From the NCBI RefSeq assembly GCF_024494385.1, contig NZ_JAEVLT010000002.1, forward strand, positions 248,001 through 312,000: a DNA stretch of 64,000 nucleotides. Reading direction: 5' to 3'. Of the stretch, positions 46,299 through 55,560 are shown piece after piece. Numbering within the stretch: position 1 is the stretch's first letter; each line of letters opens with the position of its first letter. This DNA comes from Bacillus sp. EB600 (GTDB lineage: Bacteria > Bacillota > Bacilli > Bacillales > Cytobacillaceae). The position numbers and the translations under genes are program-made. The notes under the pieces are model-generated. The model had not been told where the DNA came from. It ran no database searches and saw nothing but the letters and a program-made list of their open reading frames with translations.

Positions 46299-47918
46299 TT
46301 AGCCACGCAATCTCAACTTTTTCTTAATCGTGTCAACCCGATTGCCAAATAACCGATAAACAAGCCGGCTCTTCAGACCTAAGTAAAAATAAACTCCCGC
46401 CCCTACTGCAGCACAAACCACAATTATCACCAAGGACTGAACCTTAGACACAGGATTAAGGAATAACTGCAATAATTTTAACGTAATCTCTGTACATGTC
46501 CACATTATTCCCGTAAAAATAACAATTAACAAGCTTCGTCTAACGACAAGCCGGAAAGGATAGCGTGAATAAATTTTAATAACCACTAAATTAATGATAA
46601 TTGCTGCCGCATATCCAAGCGCAGTTGCTAAAACCGCTCCCTGTGTTTGCATCGCTTTAATAAGCGGGATATTTAAGCTCAATTTAACCAGTAAGCCGAC
46701 GAGCAAGCTTAGCATTGTAAAGCGCTGCTCGTTAATTCCCTGTAAGATTGCAGCCGTGACCGAATACAAAGAAAATAAAATAGCAACAGGTGAATAGGCT
46801 GCCAGGACAGAAATTCCAAGTGGATCATGCTCATAAAAGACGGTATAAATTGGTTCTGCTAATAACGATAATCCCATTGCAGCAGGAAGTGTTAAAAATA
46901 ACAACACTTGAAATGCTTGGTTAAGCTGATGATTCATATCTTCGCGGTCATTTGCTATATATGCTTTTGTAACACTTGGAACAAGCGTTAAAGAAAAGGC
47001 AGTTGCCAACGAAACCGGAATAATAACAATTTTTTGTGATTCAAAGTTTAAAATCGAAAAAGCTGTATCTGCTAATTTTATTTGATTAATGGCAACCATG
47101 GCACGTGTAAAAGTAATTTGATCAATAAATTGAAATAAAGGATTGGCAATTCCGACAAAAACAAATGGTGCAGCATAAAGTAAAATTTCTTTATAAATCT
47201 GCAGCAGGGAAATATTCAAAGTACCTTTATCCTGTTTTAGAAGTTCATCCAAATAGGGCTTTCTTTTAAACCAATACCAAAATAACACAACCAAACTGCC
47301 AATTGCACCAATAAATGCAGCAAAGGTTGAGACACTAACTGCATTTACAATACCACCATGTAACATTTGCAGTACAACATAGGCCCCTACTAAAGTAAAA
47401 ATAATCCGGACTATCTGTTCAATTACTTGAGAAACTGCAGAAGGCCCCATTGATTCATGTCCTTGAAAGAAGCCTCTAATTAAACTCATAAACGGAACAA
47501 CAATCAATGCCCAACTTACAGCTCGAATAACCGTAGCTACTTCACTTACACTAAACGTTTGCTTTTCACTGCCAATGCTCAATTTAGCCAAAGCAGGTGC
47601 AGCAAGATACAAAACTAAAAAGGCAATAAAGCCGGATAACATCATAATCACTAAACCAGATTTAAATAGTTTTCGTCCAACTGCATATTCTTCAAGTGCA
47701 TTATACTTTGAAATGAATTTTGAAACGGCAAGAGGTACCCCCGCTGTAGCAATACTAATAAATATCGTATATGGGACATAACCGAAATTATATAACTGTG
47801 TCCCATGATTCCCAACAATTTGATAGAACGGGATAACGTAAAATAAGCCGAGAACTTTGGAAAGGATAGTTCCAACAGTTAAAATTAATGTTCCTCTTAA
47901 AAGCTGTGATGATGACAT
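46299..47918 (-). CDS. ytgP: YtgP, MOP/MATE-superfamily lipid flippase
   Basis: 539 aa and about 14 membrane helices. ATG at 47918 behind GAGGAGA, giving MSSSQLLRGTLILTVGTILSKVLGLFYVIPFY; the extension to 47996 has no ribosome binding site. Polysaccharide-export/MVF-type family. B. subtilis YtgP can replace E. coli MurJ as a lipid II flippase, which is family knowledge. It is first in an operon with the rRNA pseudouridine synthase. Confidence 0.9.
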   Translation of the reverse strand: MSSSQLLRGTLILTVGTILSKVLGLFYVIPFYQIVGNHGTQLYNFGYVPYTIFISIATAGVPLAVSKFISKYNALEEYAVGRKLFKSGLVIMMLSGFIAFLVLYLAAPALAKLSIGSEKQTFSVSEVATVIRAVSWALIVVPFMSLIRGFFQGHESMGPSAVSQVIEQIVRIIFTLVGAYVVLQMLHGGIVNAVSVSTFAAFIGAIGSLVVLFWYWFKRKPYLDELLKQDKGTLNISLLQIYKEILLYAAPFVFVGIANPLFQFIDQITFTRAMVAINQIKLADTAFSILNFESQKIVIIPVSLATAFSLTLVPSVTKAYIANDREDMNHQLNQAFQVLLFLTLPAAMGLSLLAEPIYTVFYEHDPLGISVLAAYSPVAILFSLYSVTAAILQGINEQRFTMLSLLVGLLVKLSLNIPLIKAMQTQGAVLATALGYAAAIIINLVVIKIYSRYPFRLVVRRSLLIVIFTGIMWTCTEITLKLLQLFLNPVSKVQSLVIIVVCAAVGAGVYFYLGLKSRLVYRLFGNRVDTIKKKLRLRG

Positions 47919-48181
47919 ATGGTCTCTTCTCCTCGTACAAATGTGAGGCGTGAATTTAGAGTCTATTTCAATAGAGAATTGGACTTTTTTGCACACTATT
48001 AGTAGTGTACAACTTCTTTTCGAACGGCGCTATAACAATAATATTAAATTTTTAGAATATCGGTCCTGCTGTTGCAATCATTGTCTGCTTTCTAATATGT
48101 CTGTTTATGTTTATAATGAAAATGCATAATAGTTCTAGTTTTACCTTTTTTAAAGAAATCGTACATAGAGTTGGTGAAAAT

Positions 48182-49456
48182 ATGGAATATGATGTAATTG
48201 TCGTTGGCGGCGGTCCATCAGGATTAATGGCCGCAATTGGTGCAGGCGAGCAGGGTGCGCGTGTGCTGCTTATTGATAAAAAGGACAAGCTTGGCAGAAA
48301 ACTGGCAATTTCCGGTGGCGGGCGCTGTAATGTGACCAACCGTCTCCCAATTGAAGAGATTATTAAACATCTGCCAGGAAACGGGAAATTTTTATATAGT
48401 GCTTTTTCTATTTTTAATAATGAAGACATCATTACTTTTTTTGAAAAAATGGGTGTGTTATTAAAAGAAGAAGATCACGGCCGAATGTTCCCCATCTCAA
48501 ATAGTTCTCAATCAGTTGTTGAAGCCCTTTTAGAAAAATTAGCGGATTTGAAGGTCAGAGTTTATAAAAATTCTCCCGTAAAGGATATCATTTATAAAAA
48601 TGGGGCAACTGCTGCGGTCGTATTAGAGAATGGAAATCAAATCTCAACCAATGCAGTAGTGATTGCTGTTGGCGGAAAATCTGTTCCACATACGGGGTCT
48701 ACAGGGGATGGCTATGCCTGGGCAGAAAAAGCAGGCCACACAATTACTGATCTTTTTCCAACAGAGGTTCCCGTTACCTCAAATGAACCGTTTATAAAAG
48801 CGAAAACACTTCAGGGTATATCGTTAAGAGATGTCAATCTTAGCGTGTTAAATCCAAAGGAAAAACCACTAATCTCCCATCGAATGGATATGATTTTTAC
48901 TCACTTTGGTGTCAGCGGTCCTGCCGTCCTTCGCTGCAGTCAATTTGTCTTAAAAGCTATGAAAAAATGGAACCTAAAAGAGGTTACAATGAGTCTTGAT
49001 GCCCTTCCTGACAAGACAGAGGAAGAACTATTTCAGGAAATCGGCAGACTTGTCAAAACTGAACCCAAGAAAAGCATCAAAAATATCCTAAAAGGATTCC
49101 TCCCAGAACGATACTTGCTTTTTCTACTTGAGCAAACGGAGATTGACATAAATTCGCAGGGTGGAACGATTTCAAATGAAAAAATTCGTACTTTTTCAAA
49201 AAACTGCAAACATTTTACCTTTCATGTTAATGGTACCCTTCCATTGGAAAAGGCCTTTGTTACTGGCGGAGGTGTATCAGTAAAGGAAATTGAACCTCAT
49301 ACTATGGCATCAAAACGAATGGATGGTCTTTACTTTTGTGGCGAAATTCTTGATATTCACGGTTATACAGGCGGCTACAACATTACGGCCGCGCTCGTCA
49401 CAGGACGACTAGCTGGTACCAATGCGGCTCTTTTTGCGAAGAATCCCCGGTCATGA
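48182..49456 (+). CDS. ytfP: YtfP, HI0933-family flavoprotein
   Basis: 424 aa NAD(P)/FAD-dependent oxidoreductase. ATG at 48182 gives the FAD-binding dinucleotide fold [18 protein letters not shown], then [18 protein letters not shown], and the C-terminal [24 protein letters not shown], typical of HI0933. Function not established in Bacillus. Its last two codons and stop lie in a hairpin shared with the convergent gene cse60. Confidence 0.93.
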   Translation: MEYDVIVVGGGPSGLMAAIGAGEQGARVLLIDKKDKLGRKLAISGGGRCNVTNRLPIEEIIKHLPGNGKFLYSAFSIFNNEDIITFFEKMGVLLKEEDHGRMFPISNSSQSVVEALLEKLADLKVRVYKNSPVKDIIYKNGATAAVVLENGNQISTNAVVIAVGGKSVPHTGSTGDGYAWAEKAGHTITDLFPTEVPVTSNEPFIKAKTLQGISLRDVNLSVLNPKEKPLISHRMDMIFTHFGVSGPAVLRCSQFVLKAMKKWNLKEVTMSLDALPDKTEEELFQEIGRLVKTEPKKSIKNILKGFLPERYLLFLLEQTEIDINSQGGTISNEKIRTFSKNCKHFTFHVNGTLPLEKAFVTGGGVSVKEIEPHTMASKRMDGLYFCGEILDIHGYTGGYNITAALVTGRLAGTNAALFAKNPRS

Positions 49457-49472
49457 CTTTTTGTCATGACCG
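49448..49472. terminator. Hairpin shared by the 3' ends of ytfP and cse60
   Basis: Perfect 10-bp arms CGGTCATGAC and GTCATGACCG with a TTTTT loop. Each arm carries the last codons and TGA stop of one of the two convergent genes. There is no strong T-run after it. Confidence 0.6.
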
Positions 49473-49649
49473 ATAAATAATCATGGCTGTAAAACAATAA
49501 ATTTGTTCTTCCTCGTCTTCCTCCGGTATTGCTGCAATATTATATTTTATATCGACCAGTTTCCTCTCATCGATTCCTTTTAAAAACCGATTCATCTCCT
49601 TTTCCAAATCCTTCTCATGCTCGCGATCAAATAGTTTAACTTTTATCAA
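49464..49649 (-). CDS. cse60: Sporulation protein Cse60
   Basis: 61-aa acidic protein matching Bacillus Cse60 (YteV) in length and in the pattern MIKVKLFDREHEKDLEKEMN. The start is TTG at 49649 behind AAGGAGGAG. In B. subtilis it is made in the mother cell under SigE; its role is unknown. Dispersed repeat B begins 30 bp upstream, so its promoter must be in or beyond the repeat. Confidence 0.85.
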   Translation of the reverse strand: MIKVKLFDREHEKDLEKEMNRFLKGIDERKLVDIKYNIAAIPEEDEEEQIYCFTAMIIYRS

Positions 49650-49679
49650 AGTACTCTCCTCCTTTTCCTCTTTTTTATC

Positions 49680-49825
49680 GTCTAGCTCCAGCTCCCAGCG
49701 ACTAGTGTACTTCGCCCACTTCCCTACGATAAGTCAAGCACGAATGCGCTAACGCTCTTCGTGTTTCCTTTATCTCAGTCAGTGGGCTCCAGTCCATACG
49801 TCGCTAAACGGTCGCTTGCGCTTTT
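49680..49825 (-). repeat. Dispersed repeat copy B
   Basis: 146 bp running from GTCTAGCTCC to GCGCTTTTG, nearly identical in arrangement to copy C at 57600. It includes internal short inverted repeats (CACGAA / TTCGTG and GCGTTAGCGC). Between cse60 and the flavin operon. The remaining 49826-50034 is AT-rich and should hold the operon promoter, which I could not place. Confidence 0.85.
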
Positions 49826-50034
49826 GTTCTTATTCTTTCCATTTTTTCTGAATTTTATAAATACACACGTTACATCCAGTTATTTTGGATAAGCTTATAA
49901 ATATAAAAACGAAATTAAGAGAATTTTAAGATTCGGCTTGTAAAGTACATATTAGTAAAGCGAACTGAGAAGGTGAAACTTAAATAGCCCAGAAAAATTA
50001 ATAAGGGCAACTTTTTTTGAAAGGAGTCATTAAA

Positions 50035-50532
50035 TTGGACAAAAAGCAGTTTACCTTCTGGGGAGTAAGCTTTGGAAGTCTTGCTCTTGTAGCAGGCATG
50101 GTATCATATCTTGGATTAAATACCAAAGATACAACAGCCAAATCGAATCAATCCCCAGCATCAAGTCAAAATTCAATCCAACAAGTACCCTCTCAAACCG
50201 AAAATAGCCAAAATACTTTTGGGAGCCGAGCTAATGATAATGATGCTTCCTCTTCTTCTGGGGATGACCAACCGACTACTGATAATAGGGCTTCCTCCAG
50301 CTATGGGGATGACCAACCAACTAATAATAATGGAGCTTCTTCCAGCTTTGGGAATGACCAAGTGACTAATAATAATGGAGCTTCTTCCAGCTTTGGGGAT
50401 GACCAACCGACTACAGATAGTAGTCAGTCGCTCTTTGATAATGGCAGTTCCCAGCAAAATAGTAATCAATCTTCAGGTCAGCGTTCTTTTGGGCATCACG
50501 GACGGTTTGACACAACAACTGGTGGAACCTGA
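50035..50532 (+). CDS. Membrane-tethered disordered protein with a C-terminal flavinylation-like motif
   Basis: 165 aa. Start TTG at 50035, 8 nt after AAAGGAG. One membrane helix (about residues 8-27) tethers a long outside region rich in S, N, Q, D, T. Residues 71-130 are four imperfect 15-residue repeats (ASSSFGDDQPTNNNG type). The protein ends RFDTTTGGT; D-T-T-T-G-G-T fits the ApbE flavinylation pattern D-x-x-[S/T]-G-[A/G]-[T/S]. Its stop overlaps the start of the ApbE-like gene (TGATG). I infer a minimal flavin carrier; no family is recognised. Confidence 0.7.
   Translation: MDKKQFTFWGVSFGSLALVAGMVSYLGLNTKDTTAKSNQSPASSQNSIQQVPSQTENSQNTFGSRANDNDASSSSGDDQPTTDNRASSSYGDDQPTNNNGASSSFGNDQVTNNNGASSSFGDDQPTTDSSQSLFDNGSSQQNSNQSSGQRSFGHHGRFDTTTGGT
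50245..50424 (+). repeat. 45-bp tandem repeat (four copies)
   Basis: Four 45-bp units encode the A-S-S-S-x-G-x-D-Q-x-T-x-x-x repeats of the tethered protein. Units 3 and 4 are almost identical, which suggests recent duplication. Confidence 0.85.
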
Positions 50533-51410
50533 TGTATAAATACAATTTCAACTCAATGAGTACCATGGTCCAAATTTCAATAAATCATGAACTTTTCGCC
50601 AATGATTTAATGCCCGTGTATAAAATATTTACAATCGTTGAGGATACATGCAGCCGGTTTAAAAGGGATAGTGAATTATCCCTTTTAAACCAACAAATTG
50701 GAAAAGAAGCTTTGGTCTCTGAAGTACTGTTATTCATTCTAAAAGATGCCTTAAAATTCTATCAAGAAACAGACGGGGTATTTAATCCAGGTATTTTAAC
50801 AGCAATTGAAAACAGCGGCTATACAAAATCAATTGAATATATAAGAGGAATGGAATTGAACCACCCCCTCCATTCGGCACCTGTAGCCACAAACATTCCC
50901 CCCTACCATTTGGAAGAATCAAAACAGACAGTTGTTTTACAAACACGGATTGATTTAGGAGGGATAGCTAAGGGCTGGGCGATTGACCGGGCAGTAAATC
51001 TGTTATCACATCATGGATACGGATTTATTAACGTTGGGGGAGATATCCGCATATTTGGTCAGTTACCGCGGCCATTAAATATTGGAATTGAAGATCCGTT
51101 TGATCCGGCTGTAATAATTTCAGCGATCCAAGTTTCTGACGGGGGTGTTGCCACTTCCACTTCGATGAAAAGAAGATGGCAGATGGACGGGAGAAACAAA
51201 CATCATCTGATCGACCCATTTACAGGGGAACCATCGAATAGTCTGATCGTTTCTTCAACCGTCACTGCTCCCACTGCCTTAGAGGCAGACGTATGGGCAA
51301 AGGTTACACTTTTATTAGGAGAGGAAAAGGGAAAAGCCTGGATTTCTAGTAAGGGTGCCCCAGCCGTTCTAGTCAATCAATCGAAAAAAATTTGGAGAGG
51401 AGGAGAATAA
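50532..51410 (+). CDS. ApbE-like FAD:protein FMN transferase
   Basis: 292 aa. Transfers FMN from FAD to a Thr or Ser of target proteins. ApbE motifs: DLGGIAKGWAIDRAV, FINVGGDIRIFG, HHLIDPFTGEPS and the terminal EADVWAK region. It has no signal peptide or lipobox, so it appears cytosolic. The position usually taken by a metal-binding Thr (A-D-x-x-x-T) is Lys here, seen in some divergent ApbE groups. ATG overlaps the previous stop; the next gene follows after 1 nt. Confidence 0.9.
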   Translation: MYKYNFNSMSTMVQISINHELFANDLMPVYKIFTIVEDTCSRFKRDSELSLLNQQIGKEALVSEVLLFILKDALKFYQETDGVFNPGILTAIENSGYTKSIEYIRGMELNHPLHSAPVATNIPPYHLEESKQTVVLQTRIDLGGIAKGWAIDRAVNLLSHHGYGFINVGGDIRIFGQLPRPLNIGIEDPFDPAVIISAIQVSDGGVATSTSMKRRWQMDGRNKHHLIDPFTGEPSNSLIVSSTVTAPTALEADVWAKVTLLLGEEKGKAWISSKGAPAVLVNQSKKIWRGGE

Positions 51411-51411
51411 T

Positions 51412-51972
51412 ATGCAAATGCTTGAGTGGTACATGATTCGGGGCACCGGTACAGTTGCCTATCTATTATTATATTTAACGGTGATGATCGGCCTTTTTTC
51501 GCAAGTGCAGAAGAAGCGCAAAAAGAAAATGAATGGAATCATCAATCTTCATGAATCACTTTCGAACTGGGCGCTCATCCTCGTATTCGGGCACTTGGGA
51601 CTTTTATTAATAGACTCGTATATAGGCTTTAACTGGACTGAAGTCATTGTTCCATTTCACACTACTTTTAAGCCTTTCCCAATGGCCCTTGGTACCATTT
51701 CTTTTTATTTTTTAATCATTACCATCTTTACATCGAAGCTGCGCAAAAAGGTCGGTTATCTCAGATGGCGTAAATCACACGCGCTAAATCCAATACTTTA
51801 TATAATGGTTACGATTCACGGCTTATGGATTGGAACAGACTTTAACGGAGAAATTTTGGCAATCGTGAATTTAATTCCGATACCTATAATGGGAATCTTT
51901 GCCCTGCTCACGAAGTTCACCAAAGAGAAACCAAAAACAACAGGTGCGGTTACCCGAGCTACAAGGTCATAA
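51412..51972 (+). CDS. Ferric-reductase-like transmembrane haem protein
   Basis: 186 aa, about five to six membrane helices, of the ferric reductase-like transmembrane family (also YedZ/MsrQ). Histidines that could bind b-type haem are in NLHESLSNW, FGHLGLLL, WRKSHALN and TIHGLWIG. It lacks the cytosolic FAD/NADPH domain of full ferric reductases. With the ApbE-like gene and the tethered protein it would form an electron-export chain. ATG at 51412 behind GGAGGAG. Confidence 0.85.
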   Translation: MQMLEWYMIRGTGTVAYLLLYLTVMIGLFSQVQKKRKKKMNGIINLHESLSNWALILVFGHLGLLLIDSYIGFNWTEVIVPFHTTFKPFPMALGTISFYFLIITIFTSKLRKKVGYLRWRKSHALNPILYIMVTIHGLWIGTDFNGEILAIVNLIPIPIMGIFALLTKFTKEKPKTTGAVTRATRS

Positions 51973-52000
51973 AAAAAACCGATTCCAACTGGAATCGGTT
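51970..52000 (-). terminator. Terminator of ytwF
   Basis: Perfect 10-bp arms AACCGATTCC and GGAATCGGTT (51977-52000), followed on the minus strand by a T-run. It sits between convergent stops and overlaps the ytwF stop. Confidence 0.85.
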
Positions 52001-52304
52001 ATTCTGTTTCTCCTGTCCACTCAAGCATTCCGCCTATCATATTGCGAACCTTATAGCCCTGATCCTGAAGGAATAGACAGACATTTTCACTGCGCCGGCT
52101 TGAGCGGCAAATGAAGATATACTCTTTATTTTTATCAAAGTAATTCAGGCTGGCCGGAATCTCAGCCATTGGAATATGTTTTGCCCCTGGAATTTTCCCC
52201 TGCTCGACTTCGTAATCTTCACGAACGTCAACAAGCTCAAGCTTTTCCCCTTCATCAAGCTTCTTTTTTAATTCTTCTGGCGTAATAATCTTTACTTCTT
52301 CCAC
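51999..52304 (-). CDS. ytwF: Rhodanese-like protein YtwF
   Basis: 101-aa single rhodanese domain with the active-site loop ICRSSRRS (Cys66), which can carry a persulfide. GTG at 52304 follows AAAGGGG by 8 nt; the longer ORF from 52337 overlaps the leuS terminator. Cytoplasmic. Substrate unknown. Immediately downstream of leuS as in B. subtilis. Confidence 0.9.
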   Translation of the reverse strand: MEEVKIITPEELKKKLDEGEKLELVDVREDYEVEQGKIPGAKHIPMAEIPASLNYFDKNKEYIFICRSSRRSENVCLFLQDQGYKVRNMIGGMLEWTGETE

Positions 52305-52324
52305 AACAAGCACCCCTTTTATAA

Positions 52325-52354
52325 AAACATCCTCCAAGAACTAGGAGGATGTTT
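52325..52354 (-). terminator. Terminator of leuS
   Basis: Arms AAACATCCTCC and GGAGGATGTTT followed on the minus strand by TTTTTAT. It lies just upstream of the ytwF ribosome binding site. Confidence 0.78.
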
Positions 52355-52387
52355 ATTTTATTAAAATATATCTTAGAACCTAGAAAA

Positions 52388-52460
52388 CTGTCCAGTTCGG
52401 ACACTCAGCGACGAATGTACTCCCTCTCCTAGGTTTCTAAATTAGGCGCATCCGCTTTTC
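52388..52460 (-). repeat. Decayed copy of the dispersed repeat after leuS
   Basis: Matches parts of the repeat family (CAGCGACGAATGTACT; GGCGCATCCGCTTTTC) but the middle is missing or changed. On the minus strand its GAAAAGCGG-end begins a few nt after the leuS stop. Confidence 0.55.
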
Positions 52461-52463
52461 TTT

Positions 52464-54881
52464 TTAATTAGCAACAATATTAACTAATTTACCTGGTACG
52501 GTAATGACCTTGCGGACCGTTTTTCCTTCAATTTGTTCCTTTATTTTTTCATCGTCCATTGCAATTTGTTCAAGTACCTCTTTGCTTGCCCCATTTGGAA
52601 CTGTCAGCTTGTGCTTGATTTTGCCATTAACTTGAATAACAATTTCGATCTCGTTATCAATTAGCTTGGATTCATCATATGCTGGCCATGCTTCATAGGA
52701 AATCGTATCGGAATAGCCTAATTTTTCCCAAAGTTCTTCAGCTAGATGCGGACAAATTGGCGCAAGAAGTTTTACAAATCCCTCCATAAATTGTTTTGGA
52801 AGAACTGTTGATTTATATGCATCATTGATAAATACCATCAGTTGCGAAATCGCTGTATTAAAGTGCAGATTCTCTAGATCTTCAGTCACTTTCTTTACTG
52901 TTTGATGATAAGTTCTTTCCAGATGAGCCACTTCTTCTACCGTTTGGATTTTCGGATTTAATTCTCCAGTATCCTCAACAAATAGGCGCCAAATACGATC
53001 AAGGAAGCGGCGTGAACCATCAAGCCCATTTGTTGACCAAGCAATCGATGCATCCAGCGGTCCCATGAACATTTCGTACACGCGAAGTGTATCAGCACCA
53101 TGGCTGGTAACAATGTCATCCGGATTTACCACGTTACCTTTTGATTTACTCATTTTTTCATTATTTTCCCCTAAGATCATTCCTTGATTAAATAGCTTTT
53201 GGAAAGGCTCTTTCGTAGGAACAATACCGATATCATACAAGAACTTATGCCAGAAACGGGCATATAGCAGATGAAGCACAGCGTGCTCAGCCCCGCCAAT
53301 GTATATATCAACCGGAAGCCATGTTTTTAATTTTTCAGGTGATGCCAGCTCATGATCATTCCTTGGGTCAATGAAACGCAAGTAATACCAGCAGCTGCCT
53401 GCCCATTGCGGCATCGTGTTTGTTTCGCGGCGGCCATGTTTACCTGTTTCTGGATCCACTACATTTACCCAATCCGCAATGTTAGCAAGAGGTGATTCTC
53501 CTGTACCGGATGGTTTAATTTCTGTAGTTATTGGCAGTGTTAACGGCAGTTGATCTTCTGGCACTGCTGTCATTGTGCCATCTTCCCAATGGATAATCGG
53601 AATTGGTTCACCCCAATACCGCTGGCGGCTAAACAGCCAATCGCGCAGACGATAGGTGACTTTTTTCGTGCCGATTCCTTGCTCCTCTAACCAGAGAAGC
53701 ATTTTTTGAATACCTTCGATTTTATTTAAACCGTTTAAGAAGTCCGAATTAATATGCTCACCATCACCTGTGAAGGCTTCTTTCTCAATATCGCCACCGG
53801 CAACAACCTGACGGATCGGAAGAGCAAATGTTTTCGCAAATTCATAATCACGTTCATCATGAGCAGGAACGGCCATAATCGCACCCGTTCCGTAGCTTAC
53901 GAGTACATAATCAGCAATCCAGATTGGCATTTTTTCATTGTTTACTGGATTAATCGCATACGCACCTGTGAACACCCCGGTTTTTTCCTTCGCAAGGTCT
54001 GTACGTTCAAGATCACTTTTGCTCTTAATTTTATCTAAATAAGCAGCAACTGCTTCCTTTTGGTCTTTTGTTGTAATTTTTTCAACGAGAGCATGTTCTG
54101 GGGCCAACACCGTATAGGTAGCACCAAACAATGTGTCTGGACGAGTTGTGAACACAGTAAACGTTTCATTGTACCCATCAATTTTAAAAGTAACTTCTGC
54201 TCCTTCTGAACGGCCGATCCAATTACGCTGCATATCTTTAATGCTCTCAGGCCAATCCAATTCCTCAAGGTCCTCAAGCAAACGATCGGCATACGCAGTA
54301 ATCCTCAGCATCCATTGTTTCATAGGCCGGCGTTCAACAGGATGTCCCCCGCGTTCACTTTTTCCATCAATGACTTCTTCATTAGCCAATACTGTACCGA
54401 GCGCAGGACACCAGTTAACGGCAACTTCGTCAATATATGCAAGGCCTTTTTTATAAAGCTGCAGGAAAATCCATTGGGTCCATTTATAATACTCAGGATC
54501 GGTTGTGTTGACTTCGCGATCCCAATCGTATGAAAACCCAAGCGATTTAATTTGACGGCGGAAGTTATCAATGTTTTTCTTTGTAAATTCTGCAGGATCA
54601 TTTCCAGTATCCAACGCATATTGCTCTGCTGGCAAACCGAATGCATCCCAGCCCATTGGATGAAGCACATTATAGCCCTGCATCCTTTTTAAACGAGATA
54701 GAATATCTGTTGCCGTGTAGCCTTCAGGGTGTCCAACATGGAGCCCTGCCCCTGATGGATATGGGAACATATCTAACGCGTAGAATTTCCGTTTTCCTTT
54801 ATCTTCTTTTGTTTTAAATGTTTTTTCCCCTTCCCATTTTTTTTGCCACTTTTGTTCAATTTGTTGATGATCAAAGCTCAT
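52464..54881 (-). CDS. leuS: Leucyl-tRNA synthetase
   Basis: Charges tRNA-Leu. 805 aa, the normal bacterial length. Class I motifs HVGH (near residue 48, [17 protein letters not shown]) and KMSKSKGN (near 577), editing domain with [11 protein letters not shown], and [15 protein letters not shown] before the KMSKS loop. ATG at 54881 behind AGGAGG. Controlled by a T-box leader. Confidence 0.98.
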   Translation of the reverse strand: MSFDHQQIEQKWQKKWEGEKTFKTKEDKGKRKFYALDMFPYPSGAGLHVGHPEGYTATDILSRLKRMQGYNVLHPMGWDAFGLPAEQYALDTGNDPAEFTKKNIDNFRRQIKSLGFSYDWDREVNTTDPEYYKWTQWIFLQLYKKGLAYIDEVAVNWCPALGTVLANEEVIDGKSERGGHPVERRPMKQWMLRITAYADRLLEDLEELDWPESIKDMQRNWIGRSEGAEVTFKIDGYNETFTVFTTRPDTLFGATYTVLAPEHALVEKITTKDQKEAVAAYLDKIKSKSDLERTDLAKEKTGVFTGAYAINPVNNEKMPIWIADYVLVSYGTGAIMAVPAHDERDYEFAKTFALPIRQVVAGGDIEKEAFTGDGEHINSDFLNGLNKIEGIQKMLLWLEEQGIGTKKVTYRLRDWLFSRQRYWGEPIPIIHWEDGTMTAVPEDQLPLTLPITTEIKPSGTGESPLANIADWVNVVDPETGKHGRRETNTMPQWAGSCWYYLRFIDPRNDHELASPEKLKTWLPVDIYIGGAEHAVLHLLYARFWHKFLYDIGIVPTKEPFQKLFNQGMILGENNEKMSKSKGNVVNPDDIVTSHGADTLRVYEMFMGPLDASIAWSTNGLDGSRRFLDRIWRLFVEDTGELNPKIQTVEEVAHLERTYHQTVKKVTEDLENLHFNTAISQLMVFINDAYKSTVLPKQFMEGFVKLLAPICPHLAEELWEKLGYSDTISYEAWPAYDESKLIDNEIEIVIQVNGKIKHKLTVPNGASKEVLEQIAMDDEKIKEQIEGKTVRKVITVPGKLVNIVAN

Positions 54882-54901
54882 TGCAATTTCCTCCTATTTA
54901 A

Positions 54902-55150
54902 AATAAAAAAACTCTCATCCCTAAACAAGGGACGAGAGGATTATGTATGAATCTTCCCGCGGTACCACCCACATTAGTGTTATAAACACCCGCTTCATTC
55001 ATCCTTAACGCGGAATACGGCAAACATTACTGCTTTTCATGCCTGCAACTCAGGAGGCGAGTTCATGAATTCCCAGGTTGACTTGCACCGTCCGTCAACT
55101 CTCTTTGCTCCGGGATAATAACCATTACTACTCCTCATCAATGTCATTAT
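54902..55150 (-). promoter_or_regulatory. T-box leader of leuS (Leu specifier)
   Basis: The T-box core GGGTGGTACCGCGG on the minus strand lies at about 54957-54970, followed by a terminator (arms 54912-54922 and 54928-54938, T-run). In stem I the likely specifier is CUC (opposite 55059-55061), just before the GCCTCC strand that pairs with GGAG near the 5' end. CUC is a Leu codon, as expected. Confidence 0.88.
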
Positions 55151-55329
55151 AAATATAAAGTATACGGTTATTGTATTAAACTTTCCATCAGGATGCAAGT
55201 AATCGTTACACACTAATTCAGTTTAGACGCCATCATTCTTTTATATACGTTATAAATCTAAAAAGACGGCTCACCAATGTGAACCGGTTCTAGAGATTTC
55301 TTTATAACCATAGACAGTCAAGTAGTAAA

Positions 55330-55353
55330 AATACCCCCAAACTTGGGGGTATT
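55330..55353 (-). terminator. Terminator of the small gene at 55366
   Basis: Arms AATACCCCCAA and TTGGGGGTATT with TTTTACT after it on the minus strand. The rest of 55151-55329 should hold the leuS promoter; no match was strong. Confidence 0.75.
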
Positions 55354-55365
55354 GATGTTGCTATT

Positions 55366-55545
55366 TTATGAAGATTGTTCCGGTTCTTGGTGCATTTTCG
55401 ATTTTACCGGCTGTCCGCCCAATTTTTCGTATTTCAGTTTTGATTGCTTTACGACATCAAAATCTTGTCCAAGCTCAAGATCTTGATTATTAATCCCATT
55501 TCTCGTCTTTTGTTCCGGGTTTTGTTGCTTTGAGCGCTTTTTCAC
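55366..55545 (-). CDS. Small basic/hydrophilic protein, unknown
   Basis: 59 aa from GTG at 55545, behind a good AAGGGAGG site, to TAA at 55366. It begins VKKRSKQQNPEQK and ends KMHQEPEQSS; rich in K, Q, N and E, no Cys, no membrane segment. Composition resembles small Bacillus spore or stress proteins, but I recognise no family. It follows ytzC by 15 nt, and a terminator lies 12 nt after it. Confidence 0.7.
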   Translation of the reverse strand: MKKRSKQQNPEQKTRNGINNQDLELGQDFDVVKQSKLKYEKLGGQPVKSKMHQEPEQSS

Positions 55546-55560
55546 TTGGTTTCCTCCCTT

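Noticed and set aside
54133-54456. 107-aa frame antisense to leuS
   Set aside because: Shadow of the leuS coding sequence.
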